This document shows, one piece after another, positions 14,001 through 26,739 of a DNA stretch of 64,000 nt. Under the pieces are notes generated by a model. The model was not told the origin of the DNA. It searched no databases and was given only the letters and a program-made list of their open reading frames with translations. Numbering within the stretch: the first letter of the stretch is position 1; each line of letters begins with the position of its first letter. Source of the DNA: Balanoglossus misakiensis (Eukaryota; Hemichordata). Position numbers and translations under genes: made by a program. The DNA lies in assembly GCA_040954595.2 (NCBI GenBank), contig CM082585.2, forward strand, positions 9,362,001 to 9,426,000. The letters run 5' to 3'.

Positions 14001-16062
14001 CAACGGTAATGGTGGGTAATGTGTGAAAGTGTGTCTGATTTTCAGCAGACCTACATTTTCCAACAAAGTTGTAATGATAAGTTCTGTACTGTATGGTTTC
14101 TCGTGAAATATACTATCCACTCGAAATGAATTGGTCAAAGGGTTAGTTTGACTTTGTAATGAGCGCACTCTAATCCATCTTGCAAGTTGCATTAGACAAG
14201 AGTGCCCAAAGTAATAGAGGTTAAGTGATGTTAAAAGTGTGCAAATCAAAGATGACAGTAGATTGCTGAGTTTGCAAATAATGGTCACTTCAGCCTCGAT
14301 TGCTACCCCCGATGAGTCATGCAGGTCGACGAAAGAGGTCATCGTGATGAAACCCTAAAAACATACACCACTCGAGACCTACAGGGAAACTCACTACAGT
14401 GTGATGGTTCAGATGAAATGCGTCCCACAGAGAAAAAGATTGTATGTTTCAGTATTATAAGATGAGTACAACTGATGATGATATATCAGATTGTGTGATT
14501 CAGGCGAAAAATATAGTTGTATTGATTTATACTCTGGGACTTGTTTTTCAGATTTTTTCCTCTTAAGGAATGGTTGTATTACGAAGAAGTAATTATTGAG
14601 GCACCTGGCATTGATATCATGAACCAAATGAGTCATCATTATTAATGGTTTGTGGTTGACCCCCATCACATACATGAAACATGTCAAACAGATGGACATC
14701 ATACTGGACAAATGTGCTTAATGATTCCTGGCATTTTTTTTTGACGGATTCTGTGATTATGACAACAGACTTCGGTGGTGAGTCATATTGTACTCAGAAA
14801 CCAAATCAATCATGTTGTAATCCATTTTTCTGGATTATCATGCATGCATGAATGTATGTATGCATGTTATATGAAGGTTTGCTGCACCTTGCAGGTCAGG
14901 TTCCAGCATTTAGGGCTTATATTCATTCGTGTGATGTGCAGACTCAATTTAATAATGTAACTCACTCTGATTTACATAATGCATGTGGGCTTAGTGTGAC
15001 GAAGTATGGATCGGAGACAGCCATATTCTGGTTGCAACCAATTTAATATTTATTTGATTTGTATGCAAAAAGTACGCTGACGCAGGACTTTAACAAGTTT
15101 GCATTGATGGTGGGTTTTAATGCTGAGGCCTTATCGACTTGTGATTAAACAAATTAACAAACTGGAATTCCCAACACCTGCAGCCTTTAAAAAAAAGCCT
15201 AAGTCATGCACTAACTCGCTCTATAATGTTCCCCAAGTGATGACATGGTAGATCAATCAGACTAATTGTCTGTGATTTCGGAAGACAAATTATGTCTTGT
15301 TGTTTTTAGTACACCCAAAGGTTTTCATACAGTCAGTCTTAACTTGTGCAGGTGTTGTGTATACATCTAGTCCCCCATGAAGTCAAGAGTTACATATAAA
15401 ATACGTTTGATTTTTTTCCAAACTAATCCATCAAAACTGGAAGTGGTTAGTCTAGTTTTATTGATTTTCTGAATAGCAAGTTTATCTAGAAACAGATTTA
15501 TCAGACACATAACAGGAAACATGGTGTAATGTAAGACTGATGACAAGAGCTTTTTGCATGCATGCACAATCATCAGCCAATCAAGCTTGTTGTACGATAT
15601 TGCACTAGCAACTCTTGCACATTTTGTAACAACATTTCTAGTTGGGTGGCTAAAGTCAGAATGTGCATGCTTGGCTGGGTTTTCTAGAAAGTGAGCAGCA
15701 GTTTTTGAAATTCATACAAAGTGTTTAAATTCAGCAAGTATAACTAGAACAGATAATGAGAGAGTCTCCAAAGAGATGAACAACTCCATCCACGGGATTA
15801 AGTATGATAGATCTGCTGACAGCATTGTCTTAATTATTTCTTGCATGAGATATACCTGAGATAACTGCAAAGAGAATACATCATGCTGTCAGCGAGAAGC
15901 TGCAGCCAACAAACCATGGCATGCAGGACGGGTATACCCATCTGTCAATTTGTCTTGATCGTTCAAGTTCAATTTTACATGTTATACTGTTAGGCTTGGC
16001 AGTCGAGACTTATTAGTTCAAACACAGGGAACCAAGTAATCCGGTTATATTGTTCTTGTTGT

Positions 16063-16063
<1 letters not shown>
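8054..16063. other. AT-rich non-coding region, no supported gene
   Basis: No exon with recognisable protein similarity was found. A TATAAA-like box near 9163-9170 follows a short CpG-containing stretch (about 9140-9160) and is a weak candidate promoter. The many 60-150-codon frames lack domain signal and overlap each other on both strands. Confidence 0.45.

Positions 16064-16117
<54 letters not shown>
16064..16117 (+). repeat. (GAT)18 microsatellite
   Basis: An uninterrupted GAT trinucleotide tract of 54 bases lies in non-coding sequence and is likely length-polymorphic. Confidence 0.97.
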
Positions 16118-17211
16118 ATTGTTTGTTTGCTTGCCTGCTTGCTAAATAAATTGAAAACACTAGTGAGCTTCAATACATGTACATGTAGCTTTAAAGTACC
16201 ATACAGGCATAAGAGTACTGCCAATGGCTGCTCTCTCCCTTTGCAATGAACCCTGTAATTATTGTATTCTCACAATTTGAAAGGGGTTATACTACACCAT
16301 ACGGGGGACAGTAAATGTCATTAGGATGAACTCTGAATAGTATGTGAATGTCAGCGTAAATGAATGTTGAATTGCCATTTTCGCAGATGCCCTGTATTAC
16401 TTCGAAAAACATTTATACAGTGCTGTGATTAAAAAATGCTGAATATCCTGACCTTTGGGGCATAGGTCATTGGAAGAGCCACGGAAAAGAAAAACAGAAA
16501 TTTAATAGGCTGACCTGTGGTTCAGCAGTCAATGCAAGAACCAGGAAGGGAAAAAATACAATCAGTATTTCTTTGAATCTGGTGTATTGTGAATTTCATC
16601 AGTGAATAAAATACACCTGCATACAGTTTTTTTGTCATCAATGTTATGCATACTATACTCGGACATGTCACTGCCAATATTTCCTGACCTTATCATAAAA
16701 ATAACACTGAATTGGAGTAAAACCTGAATCACATTATATGTGTGGACTATACTGTTTTATTTTGTATTACTGCGTGCCGTATCTGCATTACAGTGATGCC
16801 AGTATGTCTGAGACCTCTAATTGTTTAGTCTTCTCAGACACAGTAATAAAAAAGCCTCATTAATCCATATTTGGAATCGCCGGCATATCATGATTTCAAC
16901 CTGTTCTTTGCCTGCAAGCTTGAGGGAATACAAGAATAAGCAGAGCTTGGCTATAGCAAGGATATCATCAATCCTACATGTCACATAGAAATACCAGTGT
17001 GTTGTACAATGTACTATTTAGGCCTGTCTGGATTTAATCAAGGTATCAGACAACAGGAGACCCAGGAAGAAGCTGTTACAAAATCAATACATCATTGTAT
17101 TGCTTTATGTCAATTTAATGAAATATGCAAGCAGCACAAAACTGTATATTTCCTCTAACATTAAGGAAAATTGAATGTTCTAATAATATGGCAAGAACAT
17201 TTTTTGTTCTC
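16118..17211. other. Non-coding spacer before the TTAA MITE
   Basis: AT-rich sequence with no gene, RNA or strong repeat recognised. Confidence 0.45.
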
Positions 17212-17838
17212 TTAAAGGGGAAATCCGCTGTAGCTGATTTCTACATAATTTGGTAGCTTTGATGTCTCTCTTTCAGAAAAAAACATATTCGCCATGTATA
17301 GGTCGCGCGATTTTTTACAAAATCTAGGGAAAGTTGGCAGAGTTTCCAATATGGCGTTTACTGTAATTTGAATCATGGGAAAAAAAGCGCCAGGAGCAAC
17401 TTCCGCCCACCATGGTGTGGGTGATACCATTCTCCGATTGGTGTCACTGGGCGACAGACTAGGCGTATTTTCATAGCTATTGTTTGTTCTTTGCATCAGT
17501 TGATAAACAATCATCAGCAAAGTCAAAAATTTGTCATCTATTGACAGTTTTCATGAGCTATAACCCATGAAAAATATGCAAATACGCTTAGCTTGTGACA
17601 CAGTGACACCAATCGGAAAATGGTATCACCCACACCAAGGTGGGCGGAAGTTGGTCCTGGCGCTTTTTTTCCCATGATTCAAATTACAGTAAACGCCATA
17701 TTGGAAATTCTGCCAACTTTCCCTAGATTTTGTAAAAAATCGCGCGACCTATACATGGCGAATATGTTTTTTTCTGAAAGAGAGACATCAAAGCTACCAA
17801 ATTATGTAGAAATCAGCTACAGCGGATTTCCCCTTTAA
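17212..17838. mobile_element. Fold-back MITE with TTAA target sites
   Basis: The element runs from 17216 to 17834 with TTAA at both ends (17212-17215 and 17835-17838). Its terminal inverted repeats begin AGGGGAAATCCGC. The arms are very long, about 17211-17476 against 17574-17839, with scattered mismatches that increase inward. The TTAA target points to a TTAA-specific superfamily such as piggyBac or Kolobok, but no transposase is present, so it is non-autonomous. Open frames of 104 and 72 codons inside are mirror images created by the arms, not genes. The roughly 100-bp spacer holds sequence related to the satellite at 46.4-61.7 kb (see findings). Confidence 0.85.
17518..17569 (-). repeat. 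Satellite-related monomer inside MITE spacer
   Basis: On the minus strand this 52-base stretch begins CATGGGTTATAGCTCATGAA and ends GACTTTG. It aligns without gaps to 59764-59815 in the right satellite flank, with 44 of 52 positions identical by hand count. Only one copy is present in the MITE. Confidence 0.8.
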
Positions 17839-18150
17839 GTCTTTGAGGTTTGGTTTGAAATCCTGTTGTATTTTAAGCAGTGCGCCCTCTATATACCATA
17901 ATATGTATGTCTGTTGTTTTTTGTGTATGAAAGATAAAAAAATCGGTTTTATTTCATATCAGGAAAAATGACAATTTTGGTACACAATGAAAATTGCGGT
18001 ACGGTATGTGAGATGAACATAATGTTTTATACCAAAGATTTGTGACTATGTCTCTTGTAATTATTGCTTTCATTTTCAGCTAATGCTTGAATACACTTCT
18101 GTATAAAGCAGCGATTTCTGAGTGTACTTTTGCATTGTTGATATTCACAG

Positions 18151-21100
18151 GCATCCAGCCTTGTCATGAAACCAACTACTGTGCCAAGCAAGAGTACGTG
18201 CCTTGTGTGGCATCCCAGCAGGACTTAGAGAGTTTCAGCTTGGTTGGCCACATAGGAATCATCGAAAGGTTTCACGACGAATCGGTTACTTTGACCTGTG
18301 AAGCCAGAAAGCGAGACAAAGTTGTAAGTTGTACTTTCATTCTGTTGCTCTTTCTTATGCTTACCTGAACATGATGAAGAGGGTTGTCTGTAACTTACAT
18401 AGATGAGTTTCATAATAGGCGTACAAGTTATACAGATTGTTCCATGTACTCTTTACTGATGATTTTACTTTTTCGCCCCTCAGACAAACATGAAACTCTG
18501 GTGGTGCAATGCAACGAATCTGGAATGTGTGTGTCCATCCACGGGTCCGTACAGGTATCGCCCGCCGTTGGTCACAAAAAAGCACTACCTTGCTCTGGAA
18601 GAGACAACAGGTCAGCATTCGATGTCCAGCATTGAGGTGGCCAATCTGACGCTAGACGAGCGTCACATGTTTGTCTGCCTTGTTCTGATTGGTGGAGGTG
18701 GTTTTGCGGACGCGTCGGCCAATGTTACTGTCATCATGGGAGGTGGGTAGAGTTGGAGTATGGTGGACGGAAAAATTCAGTCTTGTGCCGGTGCTCTGGG
18801 AAACCTACTTCGGTTTGGAGGTTGCATAGCACCTAGAGGGCTCGCAAATGACTGAATTATTCAATCTACAGTTAGCATTGCATGTTTTATTGAAAGAAAA
18901 AAAGCCTTAGACTGACTGTCCATGTTTGGTCATTGGTACAGTCAAAAGTGTTAGTGGCCCAAACCATGTACATTTTTAAAGATGTAACCACTTCACGATA
19001 CACTATGGGGTTTTTAGTTAAAACAAAATTATTATAAAATGGAATGCCACTTTAAGAATGACCTGAAAAGCTGCAAATTTAATTTGAAGAGACAGCTGAG
19101 GTGCACGTATAAGGTTTGATGAATTTGCTGTCACTTTGTATTCAAGAAGAGTAAAATTCTGTGAACAAGTTAAGTGGCTTAGTCACTTCCATTAAGAAGA
19201 GAGAAGAAAAAAATCAATAGCTGTTTGAAGGTCCCGCATTTGGCACAGTTACAAGATGCACAGTAGAGTGTCCTTATTACGTGTAGAAATTTATATGAAG
19301 TGTGCATACTAATGTTTTACTGCACTAAAGTTCTACGTCGGTGTCAAGGTGACAGCTAACTCACCACACATACATGTATGTATGCACATGCAGTTAACTT
19401 GACATATCCATTATACATACAATTGATGACGTCCTACGAAGACCCATGCTTAACATGCAACCAAACTAAACCAGTTATTACATTTGTTGATGTCATTGAC
19501 CATCGTGGCAAAACTAGGCAAACTTTGTCGCAATAAACTCGCTACCTGATAGAGATCTCCAGGGCCTTTCAACCATACATGAGTCCGATATCGGCTCCTT
19601 TAGTTTGCCATTCAAACTATATGCCCACCTAAATCTACTGAAAATTCACTTACCACTGAATCATTTTCCCCGGTGTATTTCCCCTGTATGGGTTAATGAT
19701 CTTTTAATTGCTTCACTTAGTGGAGATAAATATCTGATTTAAGGTACATGTACCTTCTGTGACCGTGATGGGAAATAATGGAGATATGTTTGTCGCAGTG
19801 TCACATTTCAGTATTAAAAGGATGGTAGAGTGCAGTACATAAAATGGCTCATCTACTCTCTTTTGAATTTCAGATCCAGTTGTACCAGAAATTATTCAGA
19901 GCACTGAGCGAAGTTACCGGACCAGCGAGGGTAACACTTCTAGACTAGTGTGCAAGGCCACAGGATTTCCCACACCAAATCTACATTGGATAAAAGATGA
20001 CAAACCCTTGGCATTCAATTCATCGAATCCAAGGTAACATTTTAAATTCATATTGTTACTTGTTGTGAATTAACTAAAGAGTCGTGATTCTCTCTGAATG
20101 CTTAACATGTTATTGTGTTTTCTGATTGGCTACATACAGAGTGCACCTGGATGCCAATGATTGGCTGGTGATCGAGAAAGCCAACAAGGGCGACGAGGGT
20201 ACATACCAGTGCAATGCCACCAATCGTGTGGGCTTTGACTTGTCTGAGCCGATCGAATTGCAAGTCATGTCCATACCACCAGATAGTAAGTCTTCCTAAA
20301 TATTAATCTGTTGTCAGCCTTGGTGCCTTCATTTTTCATGTGACCATGCACTGATGATCTGTCTTTTATCATGCTTATATATTTAGGAGCCGGAAACCCA
20401 TGGTTGCTGATTGTGGTCATATCAGCTGCTGTGATTGCTGGACTACTTCTTGTGTTGGTCATTCTGTGTGCAGTCTACAAATATAGAGGTAGGCTAGCTA
20501 GGCTCCAGAATTCTATAGATGTCCAAGGAATTTCTATAAAATTCTATATAGGCTTTGAAGATTCTAGGAAAACCTTCAAAAAAGTGAATTTGAGCTGAGA
20601 AGATGAATGACTGAAGTGTGATGAAGGTAGCTATGTTACATGTATAACTTTTTCATCAGCATATTTCTTTTCTCTCTGTCTCTCCACAGCTGCCAAAGCT
20701 AAGGAGGCAGCTGCCAACGCCATCGATGTCACAAGCCCAATACACGTCGACGGCAACTTTGTCGTCAAGACCGGCGACAACGCCAGAATCAATATCGGTA
20801 ATGTAACCATGGGAAGTGGAGAAGACCTGGCTGATCAGTTTGCCAGGGAACAAGAACAACCTGGACAGGCAGGTAAGATCTAATCGAATCGGATCTTCTG
20901 GCCTTGGCTTCTTTTCTTCTTTTAGCTTTCAGTTCTTTCATCTGTTCTGTTTTTGCACTTGTATCACAGCATTTAGTTAAAAAAAAACTGTAGTATCTTC
21001 TACACCCTGCAGTATATATTTTTCTTAGTAAAAATTTTAGTTGGCAGCAAAGGGCTATGATGGCCTAAATAACTGTTGCATGAAGAAATGAAGATATGAG

Positions 21101-21928
21101 AACTGGACAAGTACCCATATACGGTACATGTATACTGTAACTGGCACTTTAAAAGAAATGAGTAGGGCATGTAGGGCTTCTCTGCAGGAGTAAACAACAG
21201 ACCCTTTATTCAAAACAAAAGACGTCATGCACTGCGGACCCCTTGCTTTAAAGTTGTGTTAAACCAGAAGACTATCTGCAAAAATGTACCTAATTAATGG
21301 TATGAAGCTGAGGATTCATAGCCTTTGGGCACTCTCCAGGAGGATTGTGGATTAGTGACCTTGCGTGGTGAACATTTATCAAAACCAGTTTAGTGATCCA
21401 AGTATTTTTTCTGTAATTTCACACATAGCGATGGAAGAGGGCAGAGCTATGATCAATGGCAGTGCTAACGGACATGTACGGGTCAGTCCCTCCAGCCAAC
21501 CATGCAGCGTTTTCTTGACCTTTCACCCCGAAGACAGCGACCTTGCCTACGAGATGAGGGAGCGGCTCCTCAAGAGCAGGAAGCGCCTGAAAGTGACCAT
21601 GCAGACCGACCAGCAGACACACAAAAACAATAATGACTTCGTAGAGAGCGTCAAACGGGCCACCAAGGTGGTGGCGCTCATATCCAGCCCCTATCTGAAG
21701 TCCAAGAAACACGTGAAGATCCTCCAGAGGGCGCTAGACGCTCTGAGCGAGGACGGGGATCCGGTTCACGAGAACCGGTACATTGCGGTTTATTTCGTGC
21801 CGCTGGAACGGGTACCAGAGGAGCTGCAGTCTGTGGTGTCGTTGGACTACAATGTAGAGAGTGATAGCGTCTACTTCTGGAAAAAATTTCCCAAGACTGT
21901 TTTGCCAGCGGGAGAAGTTTTCTTATGA
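18151..21928 (+). CDS. Ig-Ig-TM-TIR receptor, IL-1 receptor-like (5' exon missing)
   Basis: Coding exons: 18151-18323, 18484-18742, 19874-20033, 20140-20285, 20387-20488, 20690-20872 and 21429-21928. All have GT/AG borders and continuous frame, giving 506 residues. The first visible exon begins in phase 1, so a signal-peptide exon must lie upstream and was not found. Order of parts: a Cys-rich start; Ig domain 1 with the TLTC...LWWC...FVC pattern; Ig domain 2 (RLVCKATGFPTPNLHW...GTYQCNA); a membrane helix at about residues 249-275 (LLIVVISAAVIAGLLLVLVI) followed by basic KYR; a 90-residue linker; then a TIR-like domain at about 366-500 in the single last exon. TIR hallmarks are the box-1-like VFLTFHPED, the central ALISSPYLKS and the box-3-like FWKKFP. 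Two Ig domains plus TM plus TIR is the IL-1R/SIGIRR layout. Ig-TIR membership is well supported, IL-1R orthology is inference, and signalling through MyD88-type adaptors would follow only from the family. Confidence 0.8.
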
Positions 21929-22319
21929 AAGGACGGGGGTGACAACAGAAGAAAGTTTTCTACAATTTTGCATTTCCAGTTATCTAAAAGCTGTGGAAAT
22001 GTTCAAGCACTGTATTTCATGTCCGTTAGTTCTGGTGTCAAATCTGTGGACCGTGACGCTGTTTTGCACAATGGTTAACTAACTATTGCTGTATTGTCGC
22101 ATTCTGTACGTCTGTCGTCCATACATGGATATATAGTACAAAAGTCAAGCCCTTCCTCGAACTTACCTATTCCCAAGTGGAATAGCTGATCTACCTTAGG
22201 GGAAGCAGTGTGGCCGTTCCAATCACACAGAAAGAGAGGGGTGTTTCAGGGAAGAGGGAGAGTGTTGCAGCCAACCAAAAGTACAAGAAGCACGAGGTGT
22301 TGGTTCTGCGATGAATAAA
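21929..22319 (+). other. Probable 3' UTR and poly(A) signal of the Ig/TIR gene
   Basis: After the stop at 21926-21928 there is no further coding signal. An AATAAA hexamer followed by an A-run occurs near 22314, and a second AATAAA near 22476. Either could end the transcript. Confidence 0.5.
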
Positions 22320-24600
22320 AAAAAACCTCATAGTCAAAAAAGTACACAAGGAAATAAATAACAGGTGGCTTACATGAGAATAATATTGAAGTGAAATGAA
22401 CTGCGCAAATGAGCACTATCAGCAGTTTGCTCAAGAACGACTCGCCAGAAATTTCGCGTCATAGGAATTTACTCCCAATAAAAAGATGGCACTCTATTCA
22501 GCTGGGTGATATGGTACATTTTCAGTGTACATAACACTACATGTAGATAGATTATAATTGTGTGATTGTTTTTTCACCTGTGGTGTGCGGGGTTTCATTT
22601 CTGAGAGTGTGACCATGACTTATGTGACTAGCTCAGTTACATATCGTAAACTTCTAAAAACTTGTTTTTCTTGCCTAAATACAGCAGTTTCAAATCTTGA
22701 TGATTTCAGGAAAGTGACGTACAATGCACCAAGCCTTCCCACCTGCAGAGTCATGAAGAATTACAAACTAAACAGGGTACATTAATCTCATATTTGTATC
22801 TTAAGTGGTCTTATGTATAGTCAGTTGTCTTGCAAGATTTTCTTAGGCAAGTTTTTCTGGGAGATATTTCATCGTATCAAAATGGGTTTTATTTTCAGAT
22901 CATTTGAAAACAAACTCAGCCATGGAAATGTCAAATTTTGTGGATTTCATTCTGTTTCTCGGAATGAATTGTATGCTACATATCTTATACTTAGACTTTT
23001 TGGCATGGATCTTCCTACATGCAAATCTATCGTGGTACTTTGAAAGTTGCCACTGTGTTGAATGCTAATTTCTTTATGATACATTGACATCAGGCATTGC
23101 TTTCAGAGTGACTTAGTTTAATTCTGACATCTAACATGACTTTAATTGCAAATTTCTTGTTGATAGTTTGATTGCTGCCTTTGCTTTGTATCGGCAACTT
23201 TTTCATACTCTGACCTCTGACATTGCTTCTTTAAATGCCAATTAATTAATTGCGATACTTTGACCTTGATATTGCCTTTTTACTCAGGTCTGATTCAGTT
23301 TATTTTTTCGATATTTGAGGTAGAAAAGAGTACTTAAAATATCTAATGTATGGAAGGTTATTCCAATTTGACAAAGTGGAGCAAAACAAAAGGAAACTAC
23401 AAGTAGTTTAACAGACAAGAGGACAGGCCCTTAACAATTCATAGTGGCAGAAAAAGTAGCATTTTGTAAATAAATGTAAATTTGCTTGCATTTCCTTGTC
23501 ATAAACATTTTCTTCTGCAAACTTCTCAATCACAGGTATTTGTTTGGATTTGACCGTCTATTCCCACCTCCAATAACTGACGTCAAAGAATGACCCTTTG
23601 TGAGAACAATAGGGCCTTTCCATTCTACACATAATACAGGGGTGATTGGATAGAAATAGGTAATGCAGAGTGAATTCTTCTTTCAAATGATAAACTATTT
23701 TTGGACACAATTTTTGTAACGTCTGTTTGTCATGGAACAGTGATGCTTATAGTATAAGTATGCAATTTTCAACGTACATGTCATTTGGATATACTTTTTC
23801 TGATATTTTTGACATTGACATGTATAATATAGGTCTGCTGTATAGTTATAGGCTTTAAAGGTTGCACTGTAAGTGTCTACAATGAAACATCCTTGTAAAA
23901 TTGTTTCAAGTCACCCTATGACATCTTTATTCCCATGAAAATTCAAAACAAAATTTAAATGGTCTAAATAAATATTACTCCTTGCAAAAGCGATGGAAGT
24001 TGCACCCCATTAGAAAATAATTTTCAACCATTTATGAAGGAGTTTTGCTATTTAAATGTAAACCTGTACAGTTCGCTAATGAGAATTTCCTGGCTGTAAA
24101 TTTGTTTAAAAATGGCTCAGAAAATAATTTTGTGCTAAAATAATTATTAAATATTGCACATTTCCTTTAAGGAACCTTTATTTAAAATTTCATTAATACA
24201 GTGTTTATTTATTATTATTGGACAAATAATTTCAACGGGGAATGTTTCACATTTCTTTTTCTTTATTATGTAAAATATTTGTCGGAAGTCTGCAGGTGGT
24301 GGTTCAGATTCGTTTTCAGATCTGGGAATCTACTGCGTCGTTATTGGATGATTTTGACATGTTTTTCGATTCAGATTCAGAGGATCCGTCATACATGAAT
24401 ATCTCGTATTCAGATTGCCATTCAAATTCAGAGATCTGTCGTCTGCTCTGTGAAGTAACTGTGGCATTGTTGGTATTAAAGTACAGATTTATCTAGTTCT
24501 GTGAAGTGTATGTGTGTTTAGCCCCTAACGATAATTTGCACATTCACCCGAGCTCATTGTACGGAAGGAACAAATTCACAGCAGTTGGGTCATAGCCAAT
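22320..24600. other. Non-coding interval between convergent genes
   Basis: AT-rich, with no supported exon. A short acidic Ser/Asp-rich frame near 24330-24440 is the only coding-like patch and is not convincing. Confidence 0.45.
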
Positions 24601-24602
24601 GT

Positions 24603-24608
24603 TTTATT
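24603..24608 (-). terminator. Poly(A) signal of the 24.8-26.3 kb gene
   Basis: AATAAA on the minus strand, about 175 bases past the stop codon of the minus-strand beta-trefoil-like gene. Confidence 0.55.
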
Positions 24609-24781
24609 TCAAATTTCCAGATGTAAAAGATTGTCTACATAATGAGGCCTGCCTCTTTCATCACTTAAAAAAATAAGTTAATATTATATCTGTAAAAAAA
24701 TATCAATAACTAAATATATATTTCTGCTATATCATGGCTCGTGCGCCAGGCTGACACACCCTTAAAACCCCCGGACTTGGT

Positions 24782-26342
24782 TCAATCACCGTCAGCCAAA
24801 TCGCTGTCATTCCCAAGATGCATTATGTAGAACAGCATGCCGGGATGGTTGTATTCTTCTCGGCCAAGTCGAGGGTTTCTCCGGACTCTCTGAATGTCGC
24901 CCCCTGCGTTCACACGGAGGTGGTGATGCTTCGGCGGTCCCTCGTCCAGGTGGTTCCACTGCTCATTGTCGCGGATGGAGAACAGGCCGTTGCCTTCGTA
25001 GTCTATTCTGAATTTCAGCAGCTCTGCTTCGGAGGCAGCGTCGATTTGTGGTATGAGGGTTTCATCCACTGGGTTCTTCTTGAATCCCTGTCGATTGTGA
25101 AATTAACATGGAAATGCTTTGATATTAGAAAACGCACCCTTGACAAAATTCAGTGAGACGATAATATATGAATTTGATCGACGACAGTCAACTACACACG
25201 TTACCTTAGCAACTATGATCTTGTCGTCTCCCTGTCTTTTAGTTTTCAGCATGTATATGTACTTTCTATCTCTACCAAGTCTTTCACCTGGTATACCCAG
25301 CCACACGTCGACACTGTCATGCACCTGAAGCTGTTGTGAGCGTTCTCTAGTCGAGAAAAACCTAAAAAGACCTGTTTGAGAATTAAAAGGGACAGAAATA
25401 TTAGAATGTATATATGTATGTGCGTGCGTGCGTATGTACGTACGTACGTACGCGTATGCATGTATGTACGTATATGTATCAGGCGAGAAAAGTAATAGAA
25501 TATCCCAGCTTAATTACTGTTAGATTTGTCCAGCTTTCCCTTTGCATCAACTACCAATGTGTTTCGTTCCAGGAATCCGATACTTTCGTCTTTCACCCGC
25601 AGGAATCCGTCGCGTTTCTTACTGATTAATGAGTAGATACGGATGTTGTCTCCCCCTGGAGGCCATAATATCAGTGATCGCTGACGAGACAGGGAGAAAG
25701 AAAATGAACACAATATAACTAGATATATTCTAGAACGTGTTTACGTGGTACTGTCATGAATGATGACGTCATGTAGTTGTCCAGAGTACGGATCAGAGTA
25801 CCAGCAAATCTTGATGTATCTCTTGTAAATGTACTATTAAAGCTGACAAAAAACATAAGAAAGTACATATACTACTTACAGACGTTGGTGGTGACACTAA
25901 GCCAACCTGTGTTTGACCTTCATCAAATGTTAATTGCTGGAAAATGAAATAAATTGCATTTTAACGGAAAGTGTTTTAATTTTTATCCACTTTACGAGAA
26001 AGTACGGTTCACTATAAAGTGACACATTTTTCGTAGAAACTGGCCACATCCACTTTCACAAGCTCGGGCGGAAAAATAATAACACCAGGAAATATGGAAT
26101 ATTAAAAGTCCCCGCCAAAATGATAAACATCGCTTGGCTAGCGAAGATGACATCGACTCATTCTCGCGTGCCAGAGTCACTTCGCGAGAGGCAAACTCAG
26201 AAGCTGTTGCCGTAAAGAGGTCGTGGTTTGCGATGATGTCTCATCCACGTCCGCGACATCACAAGAAAAACGCAAGGAGGATACTTACAGGGTATAAGGT
26301 CGGATAGAGATACCCTCCCATATTTTGCTGTACGTGTGCCAT
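24782..26342 (-). CDS. Leaderless beta-trefoil-like protein, IL-1/FGF-like candidate (paralog 1)
   Basis: Minus-strand exons in order: 26289-26342, 25880-25936, 25518-25680, 25205-25371 and 24782-25087. All have GT/AG borders and frame is kept throughout, giving 248 residues. The start is the first ATG, just after an intron acceptor. The N-terminus (MAHVQQNMGGYLYP) is not a signal peptide. Three hydrophobic blocks recur: residues 47-66 (GDNIRIYSLIS...GFLRV) leading to FRFF at 94-97; 114-147 (VWLGIPGERLG...KYIYML); and 170-185 (LLKFRIDYEGNGLFSI). Their strand-turn-strand spacing suggests a three-fold beta-trefoil, and the LGIPG and late HPG motifs recall the IL-1 family; the FGF and fascin folds are alternatives. 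The protein shares motifs and intron phases with the gene at 28.2-29.5 kb, so the two arose by tandem duplication. The gene model is solid; the function is inferred. Confidence 0.75.
25407..25480. repeat. Alternating GTAC/GTGC simple repeat
   Basis: A degenerate GTAT/GTGC/GTAC tetranucleotide tract lies in the intron between exons 3 and 4 of the minus-strand gene. Its self-complementary GTAC units could slip or form cruciforms. Confidence 0.8.
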
Positions 26343-26642
26343 TTTTCTGCAAACGAAACAAGATCATCAGTCACAGCTCAAGAAAACGGCTTCATATGTA
26401 AAATCACAGACAAATATATTTGTCTGTGGTTAAATGTAGACTACGTCAACTAAAAAGGCACCCATTTCTTCAAACTTCATTTTTCGTGTAGTCATACTTC
26501 AAAAATCGATATGATATACAGAATTTTTCATGAACAAAACCCGCTTTACCCAATATGATTCAACCCAGCTGATAAGACAGGCACCACCTTCGCCTTAGTG
26601 AAAACAGAGTCTCCCACGTACCACTGCTGATCACAAGCTTAC

Positions 26643-26735
26643 CTGAAATTGGTCTTTTAGTCGCTTCTATTAGCACTGTGGTCGCGCCTGCTTCACGCTC
26701 GCTGGTGCACAGTTGCAGCTATACTTATACTTAAC
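26643..26735 (-). promoter_or_regulatory. Non-coding first exon and TATA-like box of paralog 1
   Basis: On the minus strand the sequence ending AATTTCAG at 26643 is followed by the donor GTAAGC. This pairs with the acceptor just before the coding start (exon begins 26346), so a 5' UTR intron is likely. A TATAAGTA-like box lies at about 26721-26735. The transcription start was not determined. Confidence 0.45.
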
Positions 26736-26739
26736 TCGT

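Noticed and set aside
17212-17838. Two frames of 104 and 72 codons encoding nearly the same peptide
   Set aside because: They are mirror copies made by the inverted arms of the MITE.
18087-18150. Frame extending upstream of the first Ig exon as a signal peptide
   Set aside because: The extension has no ATG start in frame, and an intron acceptor (TTCACAG) immediately precedes 18151, so the true leader is on another exon.
24242-24496. Acidic Ser/Asp frame that might be a transposase N-terminus
   Set aside because: It is short and low-complexity, with no catalytic motif or inverted repeats nearby.
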